A stretch of DNA of 64,000 nucleotides from Populus alba. Taxonomy: Eukaryota > Streptophyta > Magnoliopsida > Malpighiales > Salicaceae. The number at the start of each line of letters is the position of its first letter. The first letter of the stretch is position 1. The stretch covers positions 7,102,985 through 7,166,984 of the forward strand of contig NC_133292.1 in assembly GCF_005239225.2 (NCBI RefSeq). Reading direction: 5' to 3'. The translations under genes and the position numbers were made by a program. The notes under the pieces were generated by a model. It was not told the DNA's origin. It was given only the letters and a program-made list of their open reading frames with translations, and searched no databases. Below, piece by piece: positions 10,438 through 21,827 of this stretch.

Positions 10438-12511
10438 TGTTGCTACCCAATTTTTGACCCATGTTTTGATATATTTTCAAAAAATCCAAAAAAATTGAGA
10501 AAAAACAAAGAAAATCCAAAAAATATGTTTTTAATATATTTTCGTCATTTTAGCATTTTCAACGTCGTCTAAAAAAGAATTTAAATTGTTAAAAGATTTT
10601 CAAACGCGTTCGACTTTTCACGCGTCATTTTTAAATCATTGATTTTTCGCATTTGAGTCGACGTTGATATTGCTCGTTTTCAAAAAATACAAAAAAATAA
10701 GAAAAATCAAAATTTACAAAAAGAAAGAAGTTGAGGGACCAAGTTGAAAAACCTAGCAAATGTTTTTCTATAAATACCATGCTAAACTGATTTTTGAGGG
10801 TGGGGCAATTTTGACAACTTCAGAAAAAATACAAAACCTAACCCTAAACCCATTTTTTCAAGACAAGCCGCCACCCCTTCCCCTTTGGTTTGAATTTTTT
10901 TCCTGTAGCCGCCGACCACAAACACAACCCAAACAGAGCAGCCCCCAGCCGGTTTGAATTTGCTGCTTCCCCTTAGCAGCTAAACAAACACAGCCCCCTC
11001 CCCGGTTTGAATGATTCTCCAATCCCCAGCCGTTCCTTTCCCTTCTCAATAGCAGCGCCTCCCAACTCTGTTCCCAATTCCCAGCCAACGAAAGCCAAAA
11101 AGAAAGCCATAGCCGATCCCCCATCACCAGATTTTTTTTTCTTCTTCTCAGCCACTTCACAGCCCCCCCTCCCCCCATCGGACTTTTGATTTTTTTTTCT
11201 CTTCCCCTTGGTTCTGATTTTTTCAGACCACGCAGCCATCCCATTTCTTCTTCTCCTCCCCACATCTCCCAACGCCAGCTCTCCTCTCACCGGTCACCAG
11301 AACTCATCTTCAGCAACCAGATCGGCCTCCAGCAGCGTCGTCTGCACCCGAAGCAGAGGAGAAGAGGAAACCCAGCGCCCACCGCGGCGCAACCAGCAGC
11401 TCCAGCACCACCGAGGCCACCGCCAGTAACCCACCAAGCAGCAGCAAGGCCAGCCACCGCTGTTCCTTTTCCCCAGCAGCGTCGTTCCCCCTTTGCAACC
11501 GCCGTCCTCCAACCGCAGCAGCTCCTCCCCACGGACCCGATCTGCTCACAACCGAGGAAACATCTCCACCGCAGCTGCTCCCCGTGCCCAGGAAACACTT
11601 CTTTCTCTTCCACACCGAAGTCTTCAAGCACTGGCAGATCCGCCAGCTGAAGAAGAAAGAAGACCGGGACAGACGCCACAAAGGAGAAAGATAACCGGAA
11701 ATAATAGATCTAAGAAACAAAACCAAGTAAAATCAACTGGCTTGTGTTGTTTTCTCCTTTTGCAGGTGACGAGGGTCATCACCACCGGTAGAAAAGTGAA
11801 GAGGGGAAGGGGTCGATCCAGCTCCCCCATGTTTCTGGTTTCTTCCCGCGGCGGTGCGTGAACCCACGCGCCGCCAGTGACGGTGGCGCGTGGGAAGACG
11901 CGCCACCACTGTCCCTACTGTTCCTGAAGGGTTTCCCAGCACTGTTATGGATTGTTTAGGGACTGTTTTGTAATTTTAATGTGTTTTAATGTAATTTGTT
12001 AGTTTTGATTTTTTGTAATTGATATCTTGTAAATATGGATGTAAAAGAAAAGAAAAAAAAAAAGAAACAAAAATAGTGGAAGTGTATGTTTGGGTGTTTG
12101 TATTTTGTTTCATTTATTTATATATATTTTTTAATGATAACATTGCAAATATATTAAAGAAGAATTTAATATTTTGATCGGATCTCGGTTAAGAATTATT
12201 AACTTATACGTAAGTGATATTTCTAATTTCCGATGAAAAGACAATTATTAAAACTTCTTTAACACATCAAATTCGCGAAGCAGCTTACCTCAGGTAGGGT
12301 GTGTTAGGGGTGCTAATACCTTCCCTAACCACAACCAGTCCCGTACCCGCGAATCTCTGACAAGACCAGTACACTCGGTTTCCTAGTAGCCCGAAATCAA
12401 TTACTAGGTGGCGACTCCAACGAACCAAATTCAAGCAAACAACAAACAAACGAGAAAGATCGCCAGCCGATGCCGCGCGCTGATTTGATGATTTTTTTTT
12501 GGGGTGCGACA
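10438..12511 (+). repeat. 3' LTR
   Basis: This 2,074-bp copy matches the 5' LTR almost base for base and begins and ends with the same strings. Its TATAAATA is at 10,769. The differences from the 5' LTR are homopolymer lengths and the T at 11,338. The PBS-like 11-mer of the 5' LTR recurs at 12,409. Confidence 0.95.
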
Positions 12512-12516
12512 CAAAC
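12512..12516. repeat. Target-site duplication, right copy (CAAAC)
   Basis: CAAAC follows the 3' LTR and matches 1,619-1,623. Confidence 0.93.
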
Positions 12517-12850
12517 AAAAAAAATTAATTAAAAAGAAAGAAAACAAAAAGAAATCCGGATTAATTCGCGAAATCAAGTTAACTTATTAAATCCAGGATC
12601 AATATTTTAAAAATTTAATAACTAAATAAAAAAAATTAACATCAACAATCTAAATTAAAAAAAAATAGTAAAAGAAAAAAAACAAAGAAAGAAGAAAAAA
12701 AAACTGAAAGGCATAGGAAATTTTTTTTTTTTTTTTTAAGAAAAAGACAGCTCAAAAAACAAAAAAAAAAAGAAAAGAGACAGCTGCTCAGCCTTTCACT
12801 GTGGATTGCTACAGTGAAAGGCTGAGAAGTTTTAGTATATTTCTAATTCA
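12517..12850. repeat. Continuation of the interrupted AT-rich repeat, with hairpin
   Basis: The sequence resumes the left-flank repeat (AAATCCAGGATCA, TTTAATAACTAAATA). It ends with a perfect 16-bp inverted repeat: CTCAGCCTTTCACTGT at 12,787-12,802 and its complement at 12,811-12,826, with an 8-base loop. Similar but imperfect motifs occur at about 190 and 640. Confidence 0.7.
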
Positions 12851-13489
12851 TGAACCATTACAATCTTTTGGAAGTTTGTGTTGTTTCACTTCACAATAAT
12901 TTTTTTTTTATTAATATTAGTATTCGAGTAAGTTTGCACATGCTTTGACTAATCTCATAAACCTTAAAATTAATAATTATATAAAATTTTAGTTTTATAA
13001 TTTTAATAAAAGAAGAGATTTGTTTAATTATATTATCAAAAGTAAAATACAAATCTAAAATTTAATTTTTAAGATATGCTAATTGTACTCATGTTTTTTT
13101 AATTTAAATAAAATTAATATAACACTCGCGCGGGCGCGTGATTTTTATGCAGTGTATTGAACAAATATTACCTATATAAAACTGTAAAGTGAACATTAAG
13201 AGAATCTATTTAAAAGTAAATGAAATAGACATGACGAGATATCATTTAAAAGGGTAAAGGCTACGATTCATAGTTTTTGAGATTTTTTTTTTAAGTACCG
13301 TGGAAATTGTAATAATTTTTTTAATATTTAAAGTATCAATCAAATTATTTTTTCTTTATTAAATTTTTTTTTAAAAGAAAATATAAACAATCAAGTACAA
13401 AAAAATAAAAGTAAAAAAACTCAATTATCAACAAACTAAAAAAAATCATGCACATTTAACATGCATGTCATCATGTCACATGTCAATCT

Positions 13490-13670
13490 AATCAGAGGGA
13501 ACTAGGGTCAAGCAGGGGCCGGGCCCCTGCAAGAAATTTTATTTTTCAAGCCTCTATTCTACAAGTTGTAATTTTAGCCCTAAAACTAGAAGATTTTAAA
13601 TTTTACCCTCTCTAAATTTCTTTCCTTAATTTAGCCCCCTATCTAAAATTCTAGCTCCGCCCCTAAATAA
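13490..13670. repeat. Unclassified repeat with GC-rich palindrome
   Basis: GCAGGGGCC at 13,512 faces GGCCCCTGC (to 13,530) across one base. It is followed by T-rich text and, at about 13,650, TAGCTCCGCCCCT. The combination resembles dispersed plant transposon ends, but no class is assigned. Confidence 0.4.
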
Positions 13671-13842
13671 AACAATGATGTTAACATAAAATACATGAAT
13701 TTTGATGAAAACACCTGATTGGAAAATATTTAAAAATTCACATTCTTGAATAAAAAAAAGTTAAGATGCTCAAATAAAAAAAATAAAAGTTCATGGACTG
13801 AAAATGTTATTAAACCTTATAAAATTAAAATAAAATAAATTC

Positions 13843-13844
<2 letters not shown>

Positions 13845-13900
<56 letters not shown>
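13845..13900. repeat. (TA)n microsatellite
   Basis: Twenty-eight uninterrupted TA units. Confidence 0.95.
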
Positions 13901-13902
<2 letters not shown>

Positions 13903-14799
13903 AAGATGCAAGGAAATGGTTTGCTTTTATATTCAATTTCTCTACTGTCTAGAAGAGTAAACTTTTTTAAAATCTCTTCCTCTTTCACCTCGTCGACAAC
14001 ATACAAAATAAATGTATCTGCATATGATGATATTTATAAGAACAAATTAATCTAAACTTCAAACTTGGTACTCAAACTATTTTTTTATATCAATTTTACC
14101 ATTAAACTGTTTTGATTTATCTATTAAAAACTTTATTAATTATAACATTTAATGAAAAACATTAAGTTCCATAAAGAATGGTCATTTCTTATTAGAAATG
14201 GATGAAAGTCGAAAGTTTGATAATAAAATTAACACGAAAAATAGTTTTGATGCAAAATTGATATTATCCTACTAACTTGGTGATGTATCTAAGGGCTTGC
14301 CCAATAAATTATCAACACATTTACATCTATGTGAAAAATATATTATTTCTGGGAAACATTTCTTTGGTCGAATAATCAAGTATTATATTATATACGAGTG
14401 GGGAGCTGGAATATTGAGTTTATCAATAATAAATGAATTTGGATTTATAAAATTAAAACCCGTTTTATAATTATACTAACGATCAGACTGAAATCCAGAT
14501 GATCCGTCACCGAAACTTCTCCCACCAATAGAAAATGGAGTGCGTTGTGAAATGGTATTCACAATCACTCTTCACAATTGTGCTTGGAAATTAGCGCCAA
14601 AACAGAGAAAAAAAGAAAAAGAAATCTGAGGATATTACGGGCCTTGGTAGTGGAAAATGCCGAAAACTTACAAAGCCACTGGGCCTAGAAGATGGTGCTA
14701 GCCGCCACGAGAGTGATGGCAATTGACAACCTCAAAACAACCACACACCTACGGAACATGATCGAAAGCTGAGTATTTGAGATTGAATGTCAACATATT

Positions 14800-15140
14800 T
14801 TTTAATTATATTTTATTTTTTAAAATATTTTTATTTATTAATTTTAAAATATTTTAATATATTAATATAAAAAATAATTTATTTTAAAAAACATTTTAAC
14901 ATGCCATATACACCAGCATCACAGGAATTTAATAAAATATTGTGATTATTTTTCAAAGTATTTTTCACTTAAAAATATATCAAAATAATATATATTTTTT
15001 TATTTTTAAAAAATTATTTTTAACATCAATATATTAAAATAATTTAAAATACCAAAAAAATATTAATTTAAAATAAAAAATAATTTTAATTTTAAATTTT
15101 TTTAAAATAATTTTAAAATAAAAAAACAAACATGATATAA
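14800..15140. repeat. AT-rich MITE-like repeat copies
   Basis: The string AAAATAATATATATTTTTTT, then ATTTTTAAAAAATTATTTTTAACATCAATATATTAAAATAATTT-like text, recurs with variation across the window near 20,000, 34,960, 42,830, 43,100 and, in the opposite sense, 56,590 and 58,560. The recurrence in both orientations suggests a high-copy non-autonomous DNA element. Confidence 0.55.
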
Positions 15141-15684
15141 ATCCAAACGTTTCAACCTGAGTTCCCCTTTACACACGATGAAATTTACATAGTTGTTAAC
15201 TTTAAAACCCGTGAAATTAGTCGAAGCGCACATAAATTGGTCTGGACATTCACATTATTAAAAAAAAAAAAAAACACTAAATTAGCATTTATAGAACCAT
15301 TAAGTTGAGTTCATAGATACTTTAAAGATAGAATAATCAGTTGAAACTGAGTTTTAAATTAAAGGCTTCACGTTCAAATTATCAGAGAGCTCCATTTAAG
15401 AAAAAATAAATAAATTAGAAAATAGTGAAATCAGGTCTCTACCAGGAATTTCTAGTCCATAGGATAAGCGAACAGGACCCCGTACAGGCACTGAGTTCAG
15501 CGCTGATTAGGTGAGGACTCAATTCAGGAAGCTGTCCCTTTTCACTGGTTAGGCCGTGGGGCTCATAAGAAGTATCAGTACATTCAAGTTTTTTGACCAT
15601 CGACACTTCTCACACATAATACATTAAGCATGAATTGACCAAAGATAAGAATGCTAGCTCACAAGCAAACAGCAATTCTTGAGA

Positions 15685-18104
15685 TCAGAAAACAAGGTGC
15701 CCCAACAATATAGAAGTTAGGGTAACTGTTAGGTTATCATCAAGCTCTGTACTTATGGGGAGTGATTCCACAAAAGCCGAGGCAAGAGAGACAACCAAGA
15801 AACCTAATAACATCTCCCAGCTTTTCTCAACATATCCGAACGAGGCGAAATAACACATAAACCTGTCACCATATTAACTGATCACTAACCAAACTTCTCC
15901 ATTATGCATCAGCTCAAACAGCATCAACAAAGTTATGACATGAGATTATGTAAGAGTAAGACTTACCCAACAGAAGCCAGGAAACCAGCCAGGGCCATTG
16001 CAACACTACCAGCTATAGACTTGTTTTTGTTGTATGGGATTTTCTGCCTTCCAAAGCGCCTTCCCACAATGTCTGCCACCCCTGATTAAAAAAGAAGAAG
16101 AAAAAAAAGGCAGTTATTAGGCACAGTACAAAAAGAAAGTCTCAAGCATATCTGTTCTTCCATGTACTGAAACTTAAATCAGTGAGCAGTCAAGTTATAA
16201 GTTAAAGTAAAGAATGTATATTACTTAATTAAAAAATACCATCTCCAGCACACAGGTTGCATATTGCTGCAATTGCAACCGGGGAAGTCCTCCAATAGAT
16301 AGCACAAGCCCCAGTAATTGTCAAGGCATAGTACAGCGGTCCTCTAAGAAGTTCCCTGATGAATGGAGGAAAGATGAGGTGGTCTAATTGAGAAGTATCA
16401 TAAAGAAACAATCAAAGAATATCATGATGTGTCAAACTCCAAAAAAGTAATGGATCGCTTAGAAAACAAGAAGTGTTTGTTCAGAAACCTTTATCTAAGA
16501 AAAATAAGCGCCAACCTAGAAGTTATCTTCATAACAAAACAACTCACTTAAAAAATATGTACAGTAAGTATCCCGTCTAATCCACCAAATCAAATAAAAT
16601 CCTGAGGAACAAATAAGGAGTAAATTGCGCAGCTGAATCAGTTCAAAACAAAAAGGGATCTCTCAGGGAGGGATCAAGAATGAGAAGGGAGCCTTCAAGA
16701 CATTTAACACTGGGAGGCTTCATGAATTTTACATCCAGAGCTGTAAGTTATAACCTGCGGTCTCCAAATCTGCTCATTGATTTCACCGTAGCTTCATCTT
16801 TCCACATTCCAGATCCAATAAGAAGCATTCGTATTATGTTAACACCAGGAGTAAAAGCTGCGAAAAGTGCTCCCCGATGCCCAGAACTACAATAATTTGT
16901 AATAGCTGTTTAATGGGACAGATTTATAGCAATATTATGCCAAGCTTCTCTAGTCATAAAATTACCTGAAAATCGGCCAACACAGCATAAAAACTAACCC
17001 GATGCTTATATGCACGAGCTTCCTATTCAGTTTCTAAACAAAGAAAAGAAAAGGGACAATCAACCTCTAATTAGCTGAACACGATAGGAGATTTCATAGG
17101 AGAAGATTGATATTTAACGTCCCATTTTAAGAAACAAGGTATGACTCATAGACAAAATCTCCTATGAAGCAAATAATAAATGAATATAACCTCATGGAAT
17201 CCATCAAAAAAGCAGAAATTAACATCGATATTTGCATGTAAATTCCCAGTAGTCGTTATACAAGCTTGTTAATCAAAATATAGTGCAAAAAATCAGGTGT
17301 TTATCCTAAAACTAAAGCAAAAAAAAAAAAAAAAAACCTGGTCAAGCCCATGTTTTGCGGTTTCTTTCCATAGTTGCAGGAACGCGAAAATAACAGCGGC
17401 CGACACAACAGCCGAGCAAAGATCGGAGACAACTGGGTTACTACCAGTCCACATTGCAGCAGCCCACAGTTTTTTGCTTTTCTTTTTGTCTACGTTTTAA
17501 GGCCTGATTAACAACAAAAAATCTGGTTTTTGTTTGTTTTCCGGAAGGGGAAGCCTTCCCAACGTACAAGCCACGTTTCTTTGTTTATTTAAATTGTTTT
17601 TAATTAGAGATATGTTAAAATAATATTTTTTATATTTTTTATAATTTATTTTTATAAAAATAAATCAAAACAAATATAAAACAATTAATTTAAAATCAAA
17701 AGAATAATCGTTGTTTTAAATACAGCTGTGCGACAGTGACAAGCACGATGGAGCGAGGGAGTGACCTGGTCGAAGACGTGTCGTTTTGTAGTTTCTGCAA
17801 AGAAACGAAGGATAGAGAGAGCGATAGTACCGGATACACCAGTGGCTATTAAATCGGAGACGACGGGATTCTGATGAAGCATAGCTGCTGCTGCTATCTT
17901 TGTTGCTGGATCCCCTCTAGATCTCCTCAATGATGTTTGAAATCCGACCTCAAATCTAGTAGTACAGCTATTATTGATTCTTTGACAAGGAGCGAGAATG
18001 AAAGTGGGCTTCAAGTTAGAGAGAGGTCTGCTGTGAGGGTCATATCGAAGAGAGGGAGGGGAGGCGTGGAAGGAGCAGTTCAATTTACTCGAGCACATTT
18101 TCAT
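15685..18104 (-). CDS. FOLK: Phytol/farnesol kinase, chloroplastic (VTE5/FOLK family)
   Basis: This membrane kinase phosphorylates farnesol or phytol for isoprenoid and tocopherol recycling in plastids. On the minus strand the exons are 17,766-18,104 (1a), 16,966-17,033, 16,755-16,886, 16,240-16,355, 15,967-16,081 and 15,685-15,862. All junctions are GT/AG and in frame, giving 315 residues, a usual length for the family. Visible family landmarks are KLVHISIGLVFMLCWP, a GPLYYAL segment, AICNLCAGDG, ADIVGRRFG-like text and SLPISTELDDNLTV. The Ser/Arg-rich first 70 residues resemble a plastid transit peptide. An alternative first exon (1b) lies inside intron 1 at 17,338-17,454. Whether the substrate is farnesol or phytol cannot be settled by eye. 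Confidence 0.9.
17338..17454 (-). CDS. Alternative first exon (1b) of the phytol/farnesol kinase gene
   Basis: This segment encodes 39 residues from Met to DQ, with NPVVSDL and KETAKHGLDQ, parallel to NPVVSDL and ETTKRHVFDQ at the end of exon 1a. Both exons end at CAG|GT in phase 0, so either can join exon 2. Homology extends a few codons upstream of the Met (AAAM in both), but an in-frame TAA lies twelve codons above it, so no transit peptide is available in that frame. Used as a first exon it would give a 241-residue form without a plastid signal. It could instead be a silent relic of a tandem exon duplication. Confidence 0.65.
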
Positions 18105-20640
18105 TTTGTTCTGGTTGTTCGCGCAAATAATTTCAACGAATAGTCATGCGCGCTTGGCCAAAATCGTTATGCCGTTTGGAGAGACAACAAACAGCACTGT
18201 TAATTCCTTGAATTGTTAGACACGTCACACGCCCTTAGCTGTATACACCTGTAAAAATAATTAACTCGATTTCTATGATCAGATACCTTCTTCTTCTTCT
18301 TCTTCTTCTTTTTTTTTTAAAAAGACATTTGTTTTGCACAGTGGGTTTAATTACGAGATATGGCCAGTTAAAACTTAAAAGGACGTACTGTTGGGCTGGC
18401 CTCGCTGAGTGAGGCAAAAAAGAATGTGTTGGAGTATCGTTCCTTTGGTTTGGGCCTTTGGGCCCATAAAATAGAAAAAGGATGCGCTGACAGTACCCAC
18501 CCATTTGCCCGTGGGCAAGTCCAATCCACTGTTTTCAGCCTCAGGGGAGGGTTGGCTTCAAAATTTTTAATTTGTTTCACCAAACTTTTAAACCTTTTTA
18601 TTTGGGCCCTTGTATTTAAAAATCTACAACTTATGCATTTAGTCCCTTCAGAGTAATTTATTTTATCTGTTCTGAATTTCACTTGTTATTTATGCCGCAC
18701 CTCCATTAGTTCATGGACAAGCAAATTCTTATCATTAATCTTGCTTTAAAAATAAGAAAATCAATTTAGTCTTGCAGAGAACCGTGCAATTTCTTCAAAA
18801 AAATACCAATAATTTGATATGGGATTCTATGTTTTGTCTTAAATGATTATTCTTGTGAATTAAAGCTTAACTATTTATCTCAAAACGTATGTTTTACGAA
18901 TTAGTAATTCTTCTAAACTTGTTAAGAATATGTGTTAACTTACTTTTAAATTTATTAGTAGGATTTATCAGAATTTCCCTTTTCTTCTGTGTATGTTCCA
19001 AAATTCCAAATGAGTAGTTTAGTGACTATTTTTTTAGTCAAACAATGTCAGGTTGTAAACTATTCTTCATTGATTACATTCACCTGAAAATACATGTGTA
19101 GATGTGATTTATTTATGAAAAGAATTAAAAAAAAAAAACATGACTCAATTAATACATTGATAATCCAAGACTCAATTAAGCAATTATTTCCATTTTATCA
19201 AATTTGATTTTAAATCGATGAACATCATTAATTAATCACGATTATATCGGTACGTAACTGGTCATAGAAGAACATTAATTCAACTAATTAGTAGTTAATA
19301 AGCCATCTAATCCTTTATCGATTAAAAAATATCAAAAACATTTAATGAATGATTATTAAGGTAATTTTTAAAAAAGTATATCTTTTTTTTAATTGTTAAC
19401 GAGTTAATATAAAATTATTTTTAAATTTTTATTTAATAATCTAGTTTTTAAATTAAAGTAGTTTTTTTTATATAATATTATATTCCCGTAAACTTTCCTA
19501 AAACATTATTTGATAATTTAATTCTTTATGGAAATTTCTTTTTGACAATCATTCTTAACAAAGCACAAAAAAATAACATTAATTTTTAATTAGTGTATCG
19601 TGGTGCGAAACAAATTCTGTAATTTGAAATATAATCCAAGAATGTTATGCGTGCCTAGATTCTGCCGTCGCATTTTCCTTTTTTATGGCCAAGGCTCCTC
19701 CCAATTTGATATATTTCCATTGCACCGAAGTATACTAGATTTTGTAATTATGAAGTTTTCATATTTAATTAACAACGCCAGCATATTTCCATACCAAGCA
19801 AATTTTTATTTATTTAGGCGATGTTTAATTAACAACGCCAACATAAAATTATTTTTGAAATTAATTCATCAAAATAATTTAAAATCTTTTTTAAAAAATT
19901 TAAATAAACTTTTTAAATGTAAAAATAGACACACTTAAAGACCGGTTGGAATTACATTCCAAACAACATTTCTACAAAAAAATAAAATTTATTCTTGTTT
20001 AAAATTATTGTTTTGAATATTTTTAAATTGTTTTTAATATGATAATATCAAAAATAATTTAAAAAATAAAAAAAAATTATTTTGAATATATTTCTGAATG
20101 AAAAATATTTTGTAAAAACAACCACTACCATACTCTTAAATACCCCATTAGCATAAGTTTGGTATTATGATAAAGTGTGTTTTTTAAAAGTGTATTTTAC
20201 ATGAAATATATTAAAAATATTTTATTATTATTATTTTTTACATATTAAAACCATCATAAATCTTTAAAAATATATCAATTTGGATGTTTTTAAAATGTAT
20301 CTAAACGTAATTTCAAACACAAAAATAAACTGTAACTACTTGCTTTAACCCAAAAGTGAAAAATGAACTTAGTTCCTTGCAGTCATTTCTAATCCTCTCT
20401 TCACAAGTTAACAAATCAGTTTATATAAAAATTTAATATAAAAAATTTGTTTACATATCATTTTTCAATATAATGACCAAACTGCCCCAAAACTGTAACT
20501 CATGCCTCCCATTAGGAGTTTTGGCAGGTATAAGCATATATGGAATAAACAGATGAGCAACAGGCGTAAATGTACAGGATATATGAAGGCAAGGTAAACT
20601 GGAATAGCCAGAGTCAAAGATATGGTGGCTTTTGCAGTAA
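18105..20640. other. Intergenic spacer
   Basis: No gene is recognised. A CTT microsatellite lies at about 18,287-18,310. MITE-like AT-rich copies lie near 19,830-20,110 and 20,150-20,340. A 112-codon frame at 19,600 has no family resemblance and overlaps repeat sequence. Confidence 0.5.
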
Positions 20641-20649
20641 GGAATTGCC

Positions 20650-20657
20650 TATAAAAA
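20650..20657 (+). promoter_or_regulatory. TATA box of first bZIP gene
   Basis: TATAAAAA lies 92 bases before the ATG at 20,742, a good distance for a plant core promoter with a 50-60-base leader. Confidence 0.55.
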
Positions 20658-20805
20658 GAGGAACCAATTCTCACTTCTTACTCACTCATTCAAGTCATCT
20701 TTCCTCTTTTTTGTAGGCTATTAAGAAAATTTGCTGAGAAGATGGAGAGCATCACTGAGAGTTCTGCAACAGATCTTGCACTCTCTCAACCTCCATTGGT
20801 TTCCA

Positions 20806-21827
20806 ATGGAAACCAGAAACATCCTTGACAAACAAGTCCCAGCCGAGACTAATCAGCCAGGCACTGATCAAACCAACCAGCAGGCTCCTCAGGGTCGTCC
20901 AGTTGACCCTAACCTGGACCCCAAGAGGCTCAGAAGGTGGATTTATCTTTTCACATTCATTTAACCATGCCAGCATTGTATTAGATTTTTGTTTATTTTT
21001 TTCCTTATTGTCAGAATATTTATTATTTTATGGTGTTCATATAATTATGGCAAATAACTTAATATATAAATAAATATGATATCAAATCATGAAGAATAAT
21101 GCAGTTAAATCTAATTTGAAAGTAATAATTTTACCACCTTAAATTATTAATGATTCTGAACTCACGGTTTTTTTTTGTTTTTTTTTTTCATAGGATTATG
21201 GCAAGCAGACAGTATTCTCAGAAATACCGACTGAGGCAGATGCAATATATTATGCAACTTGAAACAGAAGTGAAAGCTCTCCAAGTAACAAAAATCAAAT
21301 CTGATCCCTCGATGTAATAAATTTGTGCTGCAAGTTGTTAATTACTTATTTTATCTAGTCTTATACGTATCTATCAGGCGGAGGTGGCAATCATCGGTAC
21401 TAGGATCAAGTACTCTAATCGCCAAAACTCATTACTGCGAACGGAAAACAGTTCAATTAAGCATAAGCTTTCTTCTTGTTCTAGTGAACTCATGTTCAAA
21501 GAAGGTCTCTCCCTTAATTCCCTCTATCTCTCTTTCTTTCTTAACTAATTTGAAGTAAATATCAAGCACTAACCGTGTTTAGTTATTCATGCAGCTCAAT
21601 ACGAGGAAATGAAGAAGGAAAGAGACCATATGAGACAATCCTATATAGTGGATCAATATCAATATCCAGGTTTTTTCAAGACAATGCCACCTGCGAATTA
21701 TCCATTTATGAATGTGAACCTGAACCAACCTAGATATGGTCTCTATATGGAATCTGCCGCTGCCGCTGCCGCTGCGAAGCCACCACCAATGACGGATGAA
21801 AGCTCAAATCGGTTTGACAGTGCATGA
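20806..21827 (+). CDS. bZIP transcription factor-like gene with altered basic region (tandem copy 1)
   Basis: Exons 20,806-20,936, 21,194-21,284, 21,378-21,504 and 21,595-21,827 join in frame with GT/AG introns to give 193 residues. The DPNLDPKRLRR lead-in and the basic region and zipper of exons 2-3 match the group E type bZIP of the downstream gene. The 91- and 127-base exons have identical lengths in both genes. The invariant Asn of the N-x7-R signature is Ser here (S48, with R56 kept), so DNA binding may be changed. The C-terminus has an Ala run. An upstream ATG at 20,742 opens a better-looking N-terminus (MESITESSATDLALSQ) that stops at 20,826 in a different frame; a single-base insertion would explain this. 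It is either a gene starting at 20,806 or a frameshifted copy. Confidence 0.72.

Larger units (their letters stand above)
1624..12511 (+). mobile_element. Complete non-autonomous LTR retrotransposon (LARD-type, probably Ogre/Tat-related)
   Basis: This 10,888-bp element has two direct LTRs (1,624-3,702 and 10,438-12,511), TG...CA ends, a 5-bp target duplication, a PBS at 3,706 and a polypurine tract at 10,424. The 6.7-kb interior shows no reading frame above about 125 codons and no reverse transcriptase, integrase, protease or gag motif, so it must be moved by proteins made elsewhere. The near-identical LTRs point to a recent insertion. Assignment to the Ogre/Tat branch is inference from the PBS sequence, the long LTR and the tandem-repeat-rich 3' region, features known for that branch. 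It could also be a derivative of another gypsy line. Confidence 0.92.
12851..15684. other. AT-rich intergenic spacer
   Basis: No gene is seen. The spacer holds a GC-rich island in AT-rich DNA near 13,126 (CTCGCGCGGGCGCGTG), a transposon-like segment at about 13,490-13,670, a TA microsatellite at 13,845 and AT-rich MITE-like sequence at about 14,800-15,140. Confidence 0.6.
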
